This document shows, in pieces, positions 1 through 6,371 of a stretch of DNA of 6,440 nt. The stretch is from Candidatus Zhuqueibacterota bacterium (GTDB lineage: Bacteria; KSB1; UBA2214). The stretch is taken from positions 1-6,440 of the forward strand of contig JAKJDB010000167.1 of NCBI GenBank assembly GCA_022706175.1, given 5' to 3'. How positions within the stretch are numbered: position 1 is the first letter of the stretch; each line of letters starts with the position of its first letter. The notes under the pieces are model-generated. The model did no database searches. It was not told the origin of the DNA and was given only the letters and a program-made list of their open reading frames with translations. A program made the position numbers and the translations under genes.

Positions 1-1
1 T

Positions 2-172
2 CTGGTTCCCGGCCAGTGGTCGGTTCAACAGGGGCACCAAATTCTGGAAGAACTGGACAATGACATCCGCCGTCTCATTCCGGGCGTTCATCTTTTCACT
101 CACCTGGAACCCATCGAGGACCCTGCCGCTTTGCAGGATACCACCCTGGATCGTCCGTCCCAGGTCAGTTGA
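2..172 (+). CDS. Cation diffusion facilitator (CDF) metal transporter, C-terminal fragment
   Basis: Partial gene, cut by the left edge of the window; the last 56 codons are readable and end in TGA at 170-172. The translation begins LVPGQWSVQQGHQILEELDN and contains an IRRLIPGVHLFTHLEPIEDP stretch. The VPGxWxVQxGH start, the amphipathic helix with alternating acidic residues, and the closing THLEPxEDP motif are typical of the cytoplasmic C-terminal dimerisation domain of CDF proteins, which export divalent metals such as Zn2+, Fe2+, Co2+ or Cd2+ across the inner membrane in exchange for protons. The transmembrane part lies outside the window, so metal specificity cannot be judged. The gene converges on the minus-strand cluster, with only 51 nt between the two stop codons, and is probably unrelated to it. 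The family call is confident although only the tail is seen. Confidence 0.85.
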   Translation: MVPGQWSVQQGHQILEELDNDIRRLIPGVHLFTHLEPIEDPAALQDTTLDRPSQVS

Positions 173-223
173 GAATTCCTCAGTTCCGACTTTACAGCTT
201 CGGCACACGGTCGACAGAACGCA
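173..223. other. Short convergent intergenic gap
   Basis: This 51-nt spacer separates the stop codons of two converging genes. I looked for a bidirectional hairpin terminator and found no stable stem followed by a T-run on either strand. Termination may be Rho-dependent or lie inside the neighbouring coding sequence. Confidence 0.5.
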
Positions 224-1807
224 TCAGCGACCGGCCACTTTAATTTCCACATGCACCACACGAATCGGTTTGGACAGAACATCCGCGACTTCCACCACCT
301 GCACCTGATCCTGCAGAACGGATTCCTTCACTGAAAAACTAAATACATTCTGTTCCCGGCCCTGCAGATCACAGACCGCGCTGTTGACAAACAGCTCCGG
401 CACATTTACAGCTCCACCGCCGAGTGGAGCCAGCTCCACGACGGCGGTCACCAGCCGACCCGCCGGTTTGGGCCCAGTGGTCACGCGAAACGATAGCCGC
501 GTCCCAGTGGCCGGCAACGGATAGTCGGTCGCTTCACCCGGCGCATAGACATCGTGAAAGGTCACTAGATGGCGCCGCGGCAGAGACGCCAACGTATCGA
601 TGGAGGACATGGCCCGCAAAGTTTGCAACCAGGTCTTCTGCGGCCAATAGTCGACGGTCCGGGCCAGAGAGGAAAAATAGTTGAACAGGTAGACGACATC
701 GGCACCACTGTGCAACACCACCAGCGCGGCGCCGACAGCGGTTTGCGGCAACGCGATCCGGGCCGGTCCGTCCGGATACGCCTGTTCGCGGATTTCCAGG
801 CCGCCGGCCAACGTCACCGGATAGGCTGCCAACATCTTTTTCCACTGCATCAGGGGCATTTGCGTATCCAGGGTCGCCCAGCGCGGAGTGACTACGATCA
901 GATCGACCAACCCCTGTTCCGCCCAGCGCACCGCATCCAGGCCCAGGTTTTGCGCCGTCACCGGATCGGCGGGAACGCGCACCCCCATTTTAATCGCATG
1001 GCCGCGTCGGGCCGCGGTTTGTTCCACCAGCTTGCGCACCTGCTGCAGCCACTTGGTTAAAACTTTTCCTCCCTCCTGCTCGTGGCCGGGCTTGAACAGA
1101 TAGGGCTCGCGCATAAAGTCGAGCTCCAATCCATCCATATCATATCGCTGCAACACTTCTTCAACAAGACGGAAAAAACGATCGCGCACCGCAGAATGGC
1201 TATAGTCCAGAGTGCGGTCATAATAATCGATCCGGCGGCCCTGCACCCGCCGGTATTCGGGATGCTCTTTCCAGAAGGTGCTGTGAATCGGATGACGCAC
1301 CTCGTTGTTGTTGTGGGTGTCGTTCATGCGCAGACTGATCCAGGGCGAAATACCTTGCCGGCGGCAGCGCGCGATCACTCGCGCCGGATAATCGACGCCC
1401 TGCTCATGGAGGGTTTTCATCGAAAAGATCATGCTGCGGTAACCGGCGCGGCTTTGCGGCGCCATGTCCCGTAGGAACGGCTGATCGTCCCCGGCCTGCG
1501 GGTCATAGCCGCTCCAAAAGGAATCAAAACAGCCGCTGGCGTAGTTGGTGCGTTGCGCGTTGACATTGCACATCAGCACGGTCACGCCGGCTTGAGCGAA
1601 CAGATCGATCTGATCGTCCACCACCCGGGCGTTCATCTTTTCCGGCGGAGTGTTGAAAAACAGATCCGTACTGTCATAGTTGTACAACAATCCGCGCAGC
1701 GGTTCAGCCGGCGCCGGTTTTTTCGCACACCCAATCAGGCCGAGAGCCGCCACAACGGCCAGCCCGATGATCCTGAATCGAATGTGCGCGTAAGCCCGTG
1801 GTCGCAT
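224..1807 (-). CDS. Exported lipoprotein with glycoside-hydrolase-like TIM barrel
   Basis: This is a 527-aa protein. Residues 1-27 form a lipoprotein signal: a basic N-terminus, a hydrophobic core (about 12-24) and the lipobox LIGC with Cys27, so it should be membrane-anchored outside the cytoplasm. Residues 37-400 look like a (beta/alpha)8 barrel of the loosely defined glycosyl-hydrolase-like (GHL/GH10-like) type. The support is an opening GLLYNYDSTDLFF, WISLRMNDTH at 156-165, DGLELDFMREP at 225-235, IKMGVRVP at 272-279 and VDLIVVTPRW at 301-310. In such barrels the acidic residues at a strand end, here Glu228 and Asp230, are the natural catalytic candidates; that is inference. Residues about 410-527 are beta-rich and resemble an accessory sandwich domain. 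The ATG is supported by AAAGGA nine bases upstream and by the signal sequence starting there. It is the last gene of the cluster, 56 nt after the phosphoesterase gene. Substrate and reaction are unknown. Confidence 0.85.
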   Translation of the reverse strand: MRPRAYAHIRFRIIGLAVVAALGLIGCAKKPAPAEPLRGLLYNYDSTDLFFNTPPEKMNARVVDDQIDLFAQAGVTVLMCNVNAQRTNYASGCFDSFWSGYDPQAGDDQPFLRDMAPQSRAGYRSMIFSMKTLHEQGVDYPARVIARCRRQGISPWISLRMNDTHNNNEVRHPIHSTFWKEHPEYRRVQGRRIDYYDRTLDYSHSAVRDRFFRLVEEVLQRYDMDGLELDFMREPYLFKPGHEQEGGKVLTKWLQQVRKLVEQTAARRGHAIKMGVRVPADPVTAQNLGLDAVRWAEQGLVDLIVVTPRWATLDTQMPLMQWKKMLAAYPVTLAGGLEIREQAYPDGPARIALPQTAVGAALVVLHSGADVVYLFNYFSSLARTVDYWPQKTWLQTLRAMSSIDTLASLPRRHLVTFHDVYAPGEATDYPLPATGTRLSFRVTTGPKPAGRLVTAVVELAPLGGGAVNVPELFVNSAVCDLQGREQNVFSFSVKESVLQDQVQVVEVADVLSKPIRVVHVEIKVAGR

Positions 1808-1816
1808 AGTCTGTTA

Positions 1817-1822
1817 TCCTTT
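1817..1822 (-). promoter_or_regulatory. Ribosome-binding site of the TIM-barrel lipoprotein gene
   Basis: On the minus strand this reads AAAGGA, nine bases before the ATG at 1807. It supports that start. The rest of the 56-nt gap (1808-1863) has an AT-rich stretch just after the preceding stop but no hairpin and no clear -35/-10 pair, so translation probably depends on read-through from upstream. Confidence 0.6.
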
Positions 1823-1863
1823 ACTATCCTGCTCCAGCCCGAAAGAAAATTTAATAAATGGAA

Positions 1864-4068
1864 TCAGGGTTTCCGCAGCAGCAACACGTACGAAGTGCCC
1901 GCCAGAGTCCGGTCTCCCTTGCCCGTGGCCAGAATGATCTCTTTTTTGCCGTCGTTGTCCGCGTCGCCCACCGCCAGCCAGGAGGATTCGGCATAGTCCT
2001 CGTTCAAATCCAGCAACCGCGTTCTGATCACAGCGCCGCTGCCGCTGACTTTGTACATGAACACATAGCCCAGGTGCCGGCTGCTGATCTTTTCCGACAT
2101 CTCATCACCGCGCGTCGACAGCACCAATTCATTCAAGCCGTCATGGTCCACATCGTCGATGGCCATCATCTTTTCAAAATAGGCCAAATCCAGGTCCTCA
2201 TCTTCCTCGGCAAACGTGCTGGTCACCACAGCCTGTTCCGCGACGTGATAGGCCAGCACCGTCGCCCGGTTGATGTCCTGCTTCCGCTTCCAGCCGATCA
2301 CCAGATCATTTTTCCCGTCGTTGTCCACATCGCCGACCAGCGCGGATGCGTAAAAACATTTTTGCCCGTTGAATCCATTCACCACGATCCGCGGCGGCAG
2401 CAGCAGGTCGCCGGCAGAGTCAAACTCAAAGATCTCCACGCTCGCTTCTTCATCACGAAAAGCGTTGCAGGTGATATACTCCACCTCACCGTCGTTGTCC
2501 ACATCTGCGATCAGCGACTCTTCTCCAGAGCCGGACAATTGGTGCAGCTTGCGCGCGCGGACAGCCGTCAGCGATGGATCAGCATCATAGCGGATGATCT
2601 CGCCGCCGCCGCAATAGGCGGACACCACCTCTTCGATGCCGTCCTGATCCAGATCATAAAAAGCCAGATCATGGGTGTACGAACTGGCGTTGCACTCGGC
2701 ACGGCACACCGCCAATGAGTTCAGCGAATCTGCCTGCAGGCTCATGAGGTAAAAAAAAGCGGTGCCGCCGGTCTCCTGTCCTGTTCCCAGCACGATCTCG
2801 TTGCGGCCATCACGGTTGAGATCCCGCACTTTGACCGCCAAACCCATGCCGGGATAACTTTGCGCCAGGTTGTCCGCCAGGCAGCGGCTGGACCAGCGAT
2901 CCAGACTTTTTTCGAACAGATAAAGCCGGCTGTTCGGGCAGCCGGTGGTCAGGATCTCGTTAAGTCCGTCGTTGTCCGCATCGCCGATCTCCACATCCCA
3001 TCCTGCATAGCTCTGGTCCACTCGGGCGATCTCTTCGCAGCTCCAGCCATCCGCCACCTGCGCTGCCGAGACCGGCAATCTGCTCCGGGGCGTCAGTGTG
3101 ATGAGCCTGCTCCCGCCGCCGAAACCCGCTGCCGTCACATACTGGATCGCTGTCGCGGAGAGCCTGGTCGCTCGACTTTGGTGATGGTGGCCGGCCAATA
3201 CTGCCACCAGGTTGTCGGCCGCTGGGAGTGTATTGACGAACTCGACGGTGGCAGGGCTGTTGCCGCTTTTCGGCCATCGTTCCCGACGCTCGAGCTCAAA
3301 GCCTTTATCCTGGTCCCATCCCCAGTCCGGGTTGCCGCAGCCGGATTTGTGCGGATCGCCGGCCACATAGTAGGGAATGTGGGAGAGCAGCACCACCGGC
3401 CGTCCCTGCTTCAGGGTTTGCTGAAAAAACGCCAGCTGCTCCGGAAGGATCTGATAGGTAGAGTTGTCGATGGCGACAAATTGGACTCCTTTGATTTCCT
3501 GAACACGAAAAAAGGGATTGTGCCCGCCATACAACGGCTGAAGCCCTTTTTTATTCCAGGTTTTGCGTAACTGCGGACTGGAACCCTTCATGCCCTCATA
3601 ATGCCAATCATGATTGCCGGCTGTGTAGAGGTAGGGGATTCCGCATTTCTGCAGCGCGGCTTGCACAAAAGCGACGCTGGAACGTGAAGGATTGTTGACG
3701 ATATCTCCGGTCAGCAGAAGAAGATCCACCTTCAGGCTCTTCGCCCGCTCCAGGAGCCGGAGAAACTGATCCACCGGCCGCACTGGTTCGCCGGTACGGC
3801 CATCCGGCCGAGTGATAAAGGCCTGGTCCATGCGGCGACTGTACGGCCAGAATTTTCGCTCGCTGGAATCGAGAACGCTGATGTGCGCATCCGTGATCTG
3901 CAGGATGCGCAGCGTGTCCGACAAGCCCGCGATGTGGATGACGGCCGTCGAGTCGGTGTAATCATGGTGCACCAGCCGAGCAGTGGTGGATTCTTCCGGC
4001 GCAGCCTGCCGCACCGTCAGACCGCAGCAGACGGACAAGAAAAAAAACAAAACCCGTGATCGTTTCAT
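1864..4068 (-). CDS. Secreted calcineurin-like metallophosphoesterase with seven FG-GAP repeats
   Basis: This is a 734-aa protein when started at the ATG at 4066-4068. The frame stays open to a TTG at 4158, but the ATG directly precedes a basic-hydrophobic export signal (MKRSRVLFFFLSVCCG) and has AGGGA nine bases upstream, so it is preferred. Two cysteines at 14-15 lack a good lipobox, so lipid anchoring is uncertain. Residues about 52-325 form the phosphoesterase domain with the full metal-site set: TDAH (Asp60, His62), TGD (Asp122), GNHD (152-154), SH (His230) and GHHH (His294, His296). A GCGNPDWGWDQD to RWPKSGN segment lies between the last two motifs. Residues about 356-734 carry seven repeats with acidic DxDxDGxxE-type loops starting near 363, 416, 472, 522, 580, 639 and 702, as in FG-GAP/VCBS beta-propellers that usually bind Ca2+. 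The enzyme should hydrolyse a phosphate ester or anhydride outside the cytoplasm; the substrate cannot be read from sequence. It is the middle gene of the cluster. Confidence 0.9.
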   Translation of the reverse strand: MKRSRVLFFFLSVCCGLTVRQAAPEESTTARLVHHDYTDSTAVIHIAGLSDTLRILQITDAHISVLDSSERKFWPYSRRMDQAFITRPDGRTGEPVRPVDQFLRLLERAKSLKVDLLLLTGDIVNNPSRSSVAFVQAALQKCGIPYLYTAGNHDWHYEGMKGSSPQLRKTWNKKGLQPLYGGHNPFFRVQEIKGVQFVAIDNSTYQILPEQLAFFQQTLKQGRPVVLLSHIPYYVAGDPHKSGCGNPDWGWDQDKGFELERRERWPKSGNSPATVEFVNTLPAADNLVAVLAGHHHQSRATRLSATAIQYVTAAGFGGGSRLITLTPRSRLPVSAAQVADGWSCEEIARVDQSYAGWDVEIGDADNDGLNEILTTGCPNSRLYLFEKSLDRWSSRCLADNLAQSYPGMGLAVKVRDLNRDGRNEIVLGTGQETGGTAFFYLMSLQADSLNSLAVCRAECNASSYTHDLAFYDLDQDGIEEVVSAYCGGGEIIRYDADPSLTAVRARKLHQLSGSGEESLIADVDNDGEVEYITCNAFRDEEASVEIFEFDSAGDLLLPPRIVVNGFNGQKCFYASALVGDVDNDGKNDLVIGWKRKQDINRATVLAYHVAEQAVVTSTFAEEDEDLDLAYFEKMMAIDDVDHDGLNELVLSTRGDEMSEKISSRHLGYVFMYKVSGSGAVIRTRLLDLNEDYAESSWLAVGDADNDGKKEIILATGKGDRTLAGTSYVLLLRKP
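1867..3003 (-). repeat. Seven diverged FG-GAP/VCBS coding repeats
   Basis: This section of the phosphoesterase gene encodes seven units of about 50-63 residues, each centred on an acidic loop: DADNDGLNE, DLNRDGRNE, DLDQDGIEE, DVDNDGEVE, DVDNDGKND, DVDHDGLNE and DADNDGKKE. At DNA level the 12-mer CCGTCGTTGTCC (plus-strand sense) recurs exactly at 1949-1960, 2315-2326, 2489-2500 and 2966-2977, marking four of the loops. Flanking sequence has diverged strongly, so these are old protein-domain repeats rather than a recent tandem expansion. Seven units fit one complete seven-bladed propeller. Confidence 0.85.
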
Positions 4069-4191
4069 CGTTCCTGTTCCCTGTGATGAATGAATGGTTA
4101 TTCGGCGAAGACGCGCCCCCTGACCGTCCGCAGTCAAATTCTCCTGGAGTAAATGCAAAAGAGTCGACAGCCCGACCTGCAGACCTGCGGC
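4069..4191 (-). other. Intergenic spacer inside the minus-strand cluster
   Basis: This 123-nt gap lies between the GxGYxYP gene stop (TAA, 4192-4194) and the phosphoesterase ATG. On the minus strand it holds a short direct repeat (GCAGGTC twice) just after the stop, and the phosphoesterase ribosome-binding site. I see no strong hairpin with a T-run and no good -35/-10 pair, which favours read-through from the upstream gene. The gap is long enough to hide a weak internal promoter. A TTG at 4156-4158 could extend the phosphoesterase by 30 residues, but that would place the signal peptide internally. Confidence 0.5.
4078..4082 (-). promoter_or_regulatory. Ribosome-binding site deciding the phosphoesterase start
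   Basis: On the minus strand this reads AGGGA, nine bases before the ATG at 4068. A second purine-rich AGGA sits only three bases before that ATG. Together with the signal peptide that begins exactly here, it favours this start over the upstream in-frame TTG at 4158. Confidence 0.6.
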
Positions 4192-6273
4192 TTACAGCAC
4201 CCGGCGGTAGACGTACCTCGCGGTCGGCTCCGGGCTTTTCCGGCTCAACCGGTGTTCTGTGACCGTCAGGGTCATGGCGTCTTCGGACAAAACAAACCGG
4301 CTTGTGGTGGTCATCGGTGCAGAGCCCTGTGAGGTCTGCAGGATCATCTCACTGGTAAGCAGCAGCGTCTTGCCGTCTTCACTCCATTCCGCCCGCGTGT
4401 GGATCGAGTCGGTCTGGGCGGCAAGAAATTCCATGCGCCGGGGCAGTTCTTCCAGCGACCCGACCGCCGGTCCGCCGATGACCAGCGTCTTGGTGGTTTT
4501 CAGCTCGCGATGGTGGACATAGAGCGAGTAGCGCATCGTCGTGGTGATGGAAACATTTTTATCGCGATGATCGATGTCGAGCTCATAGCCGATCCAATAG
4601 GTGTTCTTGCTTTGCTTGGGATCCAGCTTCCAATGACCGGAGAAATCCGGATGATGATCGAGATACCGGGTGATCATGGTGGGTTTTTCTCCGGCCATGA
4701 TCATCAGCTCCTCAGGCGGCACGACTTGAAATTCGGGCCCCAACTGATCCATGATGGTTTTGATGCGGCGCACGGTGTTGGTCTCGCGCACGTGCACCGG
4801 CAGAAAATAGGGGCGCCGGGGATTCAGGGCCGCCAGCTCGCGAATATCCTCGGCCACCTCCTCCACCGGTTTTTCCGGATCCACATAATAGTTGTAGGAG
4901 AGCAGCGGCCGGCCGTTACGGCAGTCGTAGGTGTTGGCCGCCGTGTAGCCGTTGATAAATCCCAGCGCGTAGGGGATATTGGCATAATAGGCGTCGACGA
5001 TGGATTTGGGCAGATCGATGTTGCCGACGAATTCGTCGCCTTCGGAGAAATCCATGATGCCGAACACCCGCAGATCCATTTTTTTCATCAGCTCGTTCTC
5101 GCGCTGCAGCGCGCCGGCGAGCTTGTCCGGCGCGAATGCTTTGGGATAAAAATAGCCCGGCCCGCTCAGGGAGCCGATGAACCGATCGTTGGCTGTGGCG
5201 CTTTCATAATAAAACTGCAGCAGGGCCGGCGCGGTGGTGAACCACTCTTCATTCGCCTCCCAGCCATAGGGGATCTCGCCGCGTCCGGGCTTCATCCAGG
5301 TAGAGCCGGTGCCCATGCCGTCGCTTTGGATCATGGCAAGATACACTTTGTTTTCTATTTTCGGATGGGGATTGTAGCCCGCCTTTTGTTTGAAGCGAAA
5401 ATCAGCGGAGACCGGAACCTGGCCGTGAAAGCTCATGTTGGGCAGCGTCGCCAGACCTTCTGAGATGATCAATCCATGCCGCGACAGCAGGGTGAGATGC
5501 TCCGGCTCTTTATCTTTACAGTAGGAATGCCAGCCGTACACATAGCCATACGGCTTCATCTCGCTCATGATTTTGTCCGCCAAGCGGTATTCATCCGGGT
5601 CAGCCGGACTGGCGGATAGATCGGTGAAAAAGGCTTTGTGCACCATGCCGAAATCCGCGATCCCCGGCATCATGCCCGGCCGGCCGTTCAGCCCGGTGCA
5701 GCGCTCGCCCAGATAGATGAGGTATTCGCGGCTGCAGCGCGACCAGTACGTGTCGTAAGCCCATTGAAAGATCTCGAGATCGGATTTGCCGGTGAACTGG
5801 TTGCGAAAATCAGCGATCGGTTTGAGTCCATGCTTTTCGGCCAAAGGGATGTAGGCCTCGGTCACCACCAACGCCTGCTCCAGGCCGGCCACTGTGAACG
5901 AAACCATCAACGACGGCACTTTGGCCGGATCCCACACCACATACCCTTTGGCATAGTGGACATATTTGGCGACCACTTGGTCCGCCGCCGCGCACGTGAC
6001 CGCCTTCATCCGGTGCCGGGTTTTGTAATACTCCAATACCGGCCGTACGTCCGGATGAGTATAGTTCTCCGGGTAGAGGAAATAGAGATGCGGTCCATGC
6101 TGATTCGCCAGGCCCTGCAGACTGAGCAGCATAGCCTGCCAGGGCAGATCGCCTTCAGCCTCCCAATCGCCGCTGAGGTCCATCACCGTAATGGTTCTTT
6201 CGGGCGTCGCTGCCGGAGCGGCAGCGGCCATTGCGGCACCAATCAATACGAAAAGAAAAATTTTTATCTTCAT
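4192..6273 (-). CDS. Secreted GxGYxYP putative glycoside hydrolase with C-terminal lipocalin-like domain
   Basis: This is a 693-aa protein. Residues 1-21 form a Sec signal peptide (Lys-rich start, hydrophobic core, APA cleavage motif at 19-21). The body matches the GxGYxYP family, named for a signature seen here as GPGYFYP at 371-377. Residues about 27-260 correspond to the N-terminal domain (opening ITVMDLSGDWEAEGDLPWQ) and about 270-530 to the C-terminal, predicted barrel-type domain. QSDGMG at 316-321 sits where I recall family members having SDGDN. Residues about 543-693 are an added beta-rich domain beginning DFSGHWKLDPKQSKN and containing SEDGKTLLLTS, like the lipocalin-like 'SGxWKLDPxxSK' domains common in Acidobacteria and relatives. 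The family is predicted, not proven, to hydrolyse glycosides; no substrate is evident. It is the first gene of the cluster and the closest to the candidate promoter. The ATG is backed by GAGGAG just upstream and by the signal peptide. Confidence 0.9.
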   Translation of the reverse strand: MKIKIFLFVLIGAAMAAAAPAATPERTITVMDLSGDWEAEGDLPWQAMLLSLQGLANQHGPHLYFLYPENYTHPDVRPVLEYYKTRHRMKAVTCAAADQVVAKYVHYAKGYVVWDPAKVPSLMVSFTVAGLEQALVVTEAYIPLAEKHGLKPIADFRNQFTGKSDLEIFQWAYDTYWSRCSREYLIYLGERCTGLNGRPGMMPGIADFGMVHKAFFTDLSASPADPDEYRLADKIMSEMKPYGYVYGWHSYCKDKEPEHLTLLSRHGLIISEGLATLPNMSFHGQVPVSADFRFKQKAGYNPHPKIENKVYLAMIQSDGMGTGSTWMKPGRGEIPYGWEANEEWFTTAPALLQFYYESATANDRFIGSLSGPGYFYPKAFAPDKLAGALQRENELMKKMDLRVFGIMDFSEGDEFVGNIDLPKSIVDAYYANIPYALGFINGYTAANTYDCRNGRPLLSYNYYVDPEKPVEEVAEDIRELAALNPRRPYFLPVHVRETNTVRRIKTIMDQLGPEFQVVPPEELMIMAGEKPTMITRYLDHHPDFSGHWKLDPKQSKNTYWIGYELDIDHRDKNVSITTTMRYSLYVHHRELKTTKTLVIGGPAVGSLEELPRRMEFLAAQTDSIHTRAEWSEDGKTLLLTSEMILQTSQGSAPMTTTSRFVLSEDAMTLTVTEHRLSRKSPEPTARYVYRRVL
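4195..4647 (-). other. Lipocalin-like C-terminal domain of the GxGYxYP protein
   Basis: Residues 543-693 form a separate module after the barrel. It starts with the SGHWKLDPKQSKN strand, alternates hydrophobic and polar residues as in an up-and-down beta-barrel, has a SEDGKTLLLTS turn, and ends on an ARYVYRR strand. This pattern resembles small secreted lipocalin-like domains that bind hydrophobic or sugar-linked ligands. The assignment rests on pattern recognition. Confidence 0.55.
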
Positions 6274-6276
6274 ACA

Positions 6277-6282
6277 CTCCTC
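6277..6282 (-). promoter_or_regulatory. Ribosome-binding site of the GxGYxYP gene
   Basis: On the minus strand this reads GAGGAG, ending three bases before the ATG at 6273. The match is strong though the spacing is on the short side. No competing in-frame start with a signal peptide exists nearby. Confidence 0.6.
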
Positions 6283-6335
6283 GATCCGCTGAATAGAAAT
6301 AACGAGAGATCGGCCTGTAACCGATATATTCGATC

Positions 6336-6363
6336 AGTATAAAAAACAATCTCAAGAAATCAA
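6336..6363 (-). promoter_or_regulatory. Candidate sigma70-like promoter of the cluster
   Basis: On the minus strand TTGATT (6358-6363) and TATACT (6336-6341) are separated by 16 bases, matching the -35 and -10 consensus at four and five of six positions. It lies in the only markedly AT-rich stretch of the window (about 6283-6371). Transcription would start near 6328-6330, giving a leader of about 55 nt before the GxGYxYP gene. If the host uses Bacteroidota-type promoters the match may be coincidental. Confidence 0.45.
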
Positions 6364-6371
6364 ACTTGATT

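Noticed and set aside
1858..2718. A 286-codon plus-strand open frame opposite the FG-GAP repeats
   Set aside because: It mirrors the repeated acidic loops in antisense (recurrent VVVHIADQR-like peptides), which explains its repetitive look. It is not an independent gene.
4069..4158. A 30-residue N-terminal extension of the phosphoesterase from a TTG start
   Set aside because: The extension is not protein-like and would bury the export signal. The ATG at 4068 has a ribosome-binding site and begins the signal peptide directly.
4150..4191. Possible terminator after the GxGYxYP gene
   Set aside because: The repeated GCAGGTC motif is a direct repeat, not an inverted one, and no stable stem followed by a T-run could be drawn.
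4399..5463. A 354-codon plus-strand open frame opposite the GxGYxYP gene
   Set aside because: It is fully antisense to a well-supported gene, its translation is rich in His, Arg, Gln and Gly with no recognisable domain, and no ribosome-binding site decides its start. It is a typical shadow in GC-rich DNA.
5638..6342. A 234-codon plus-strand open frame running into the upstream leader
   Set aside because: It is antisense to the start of the GxGYxYP gene and extends into the AT-rich promoter region. No domain or export signal was seen.
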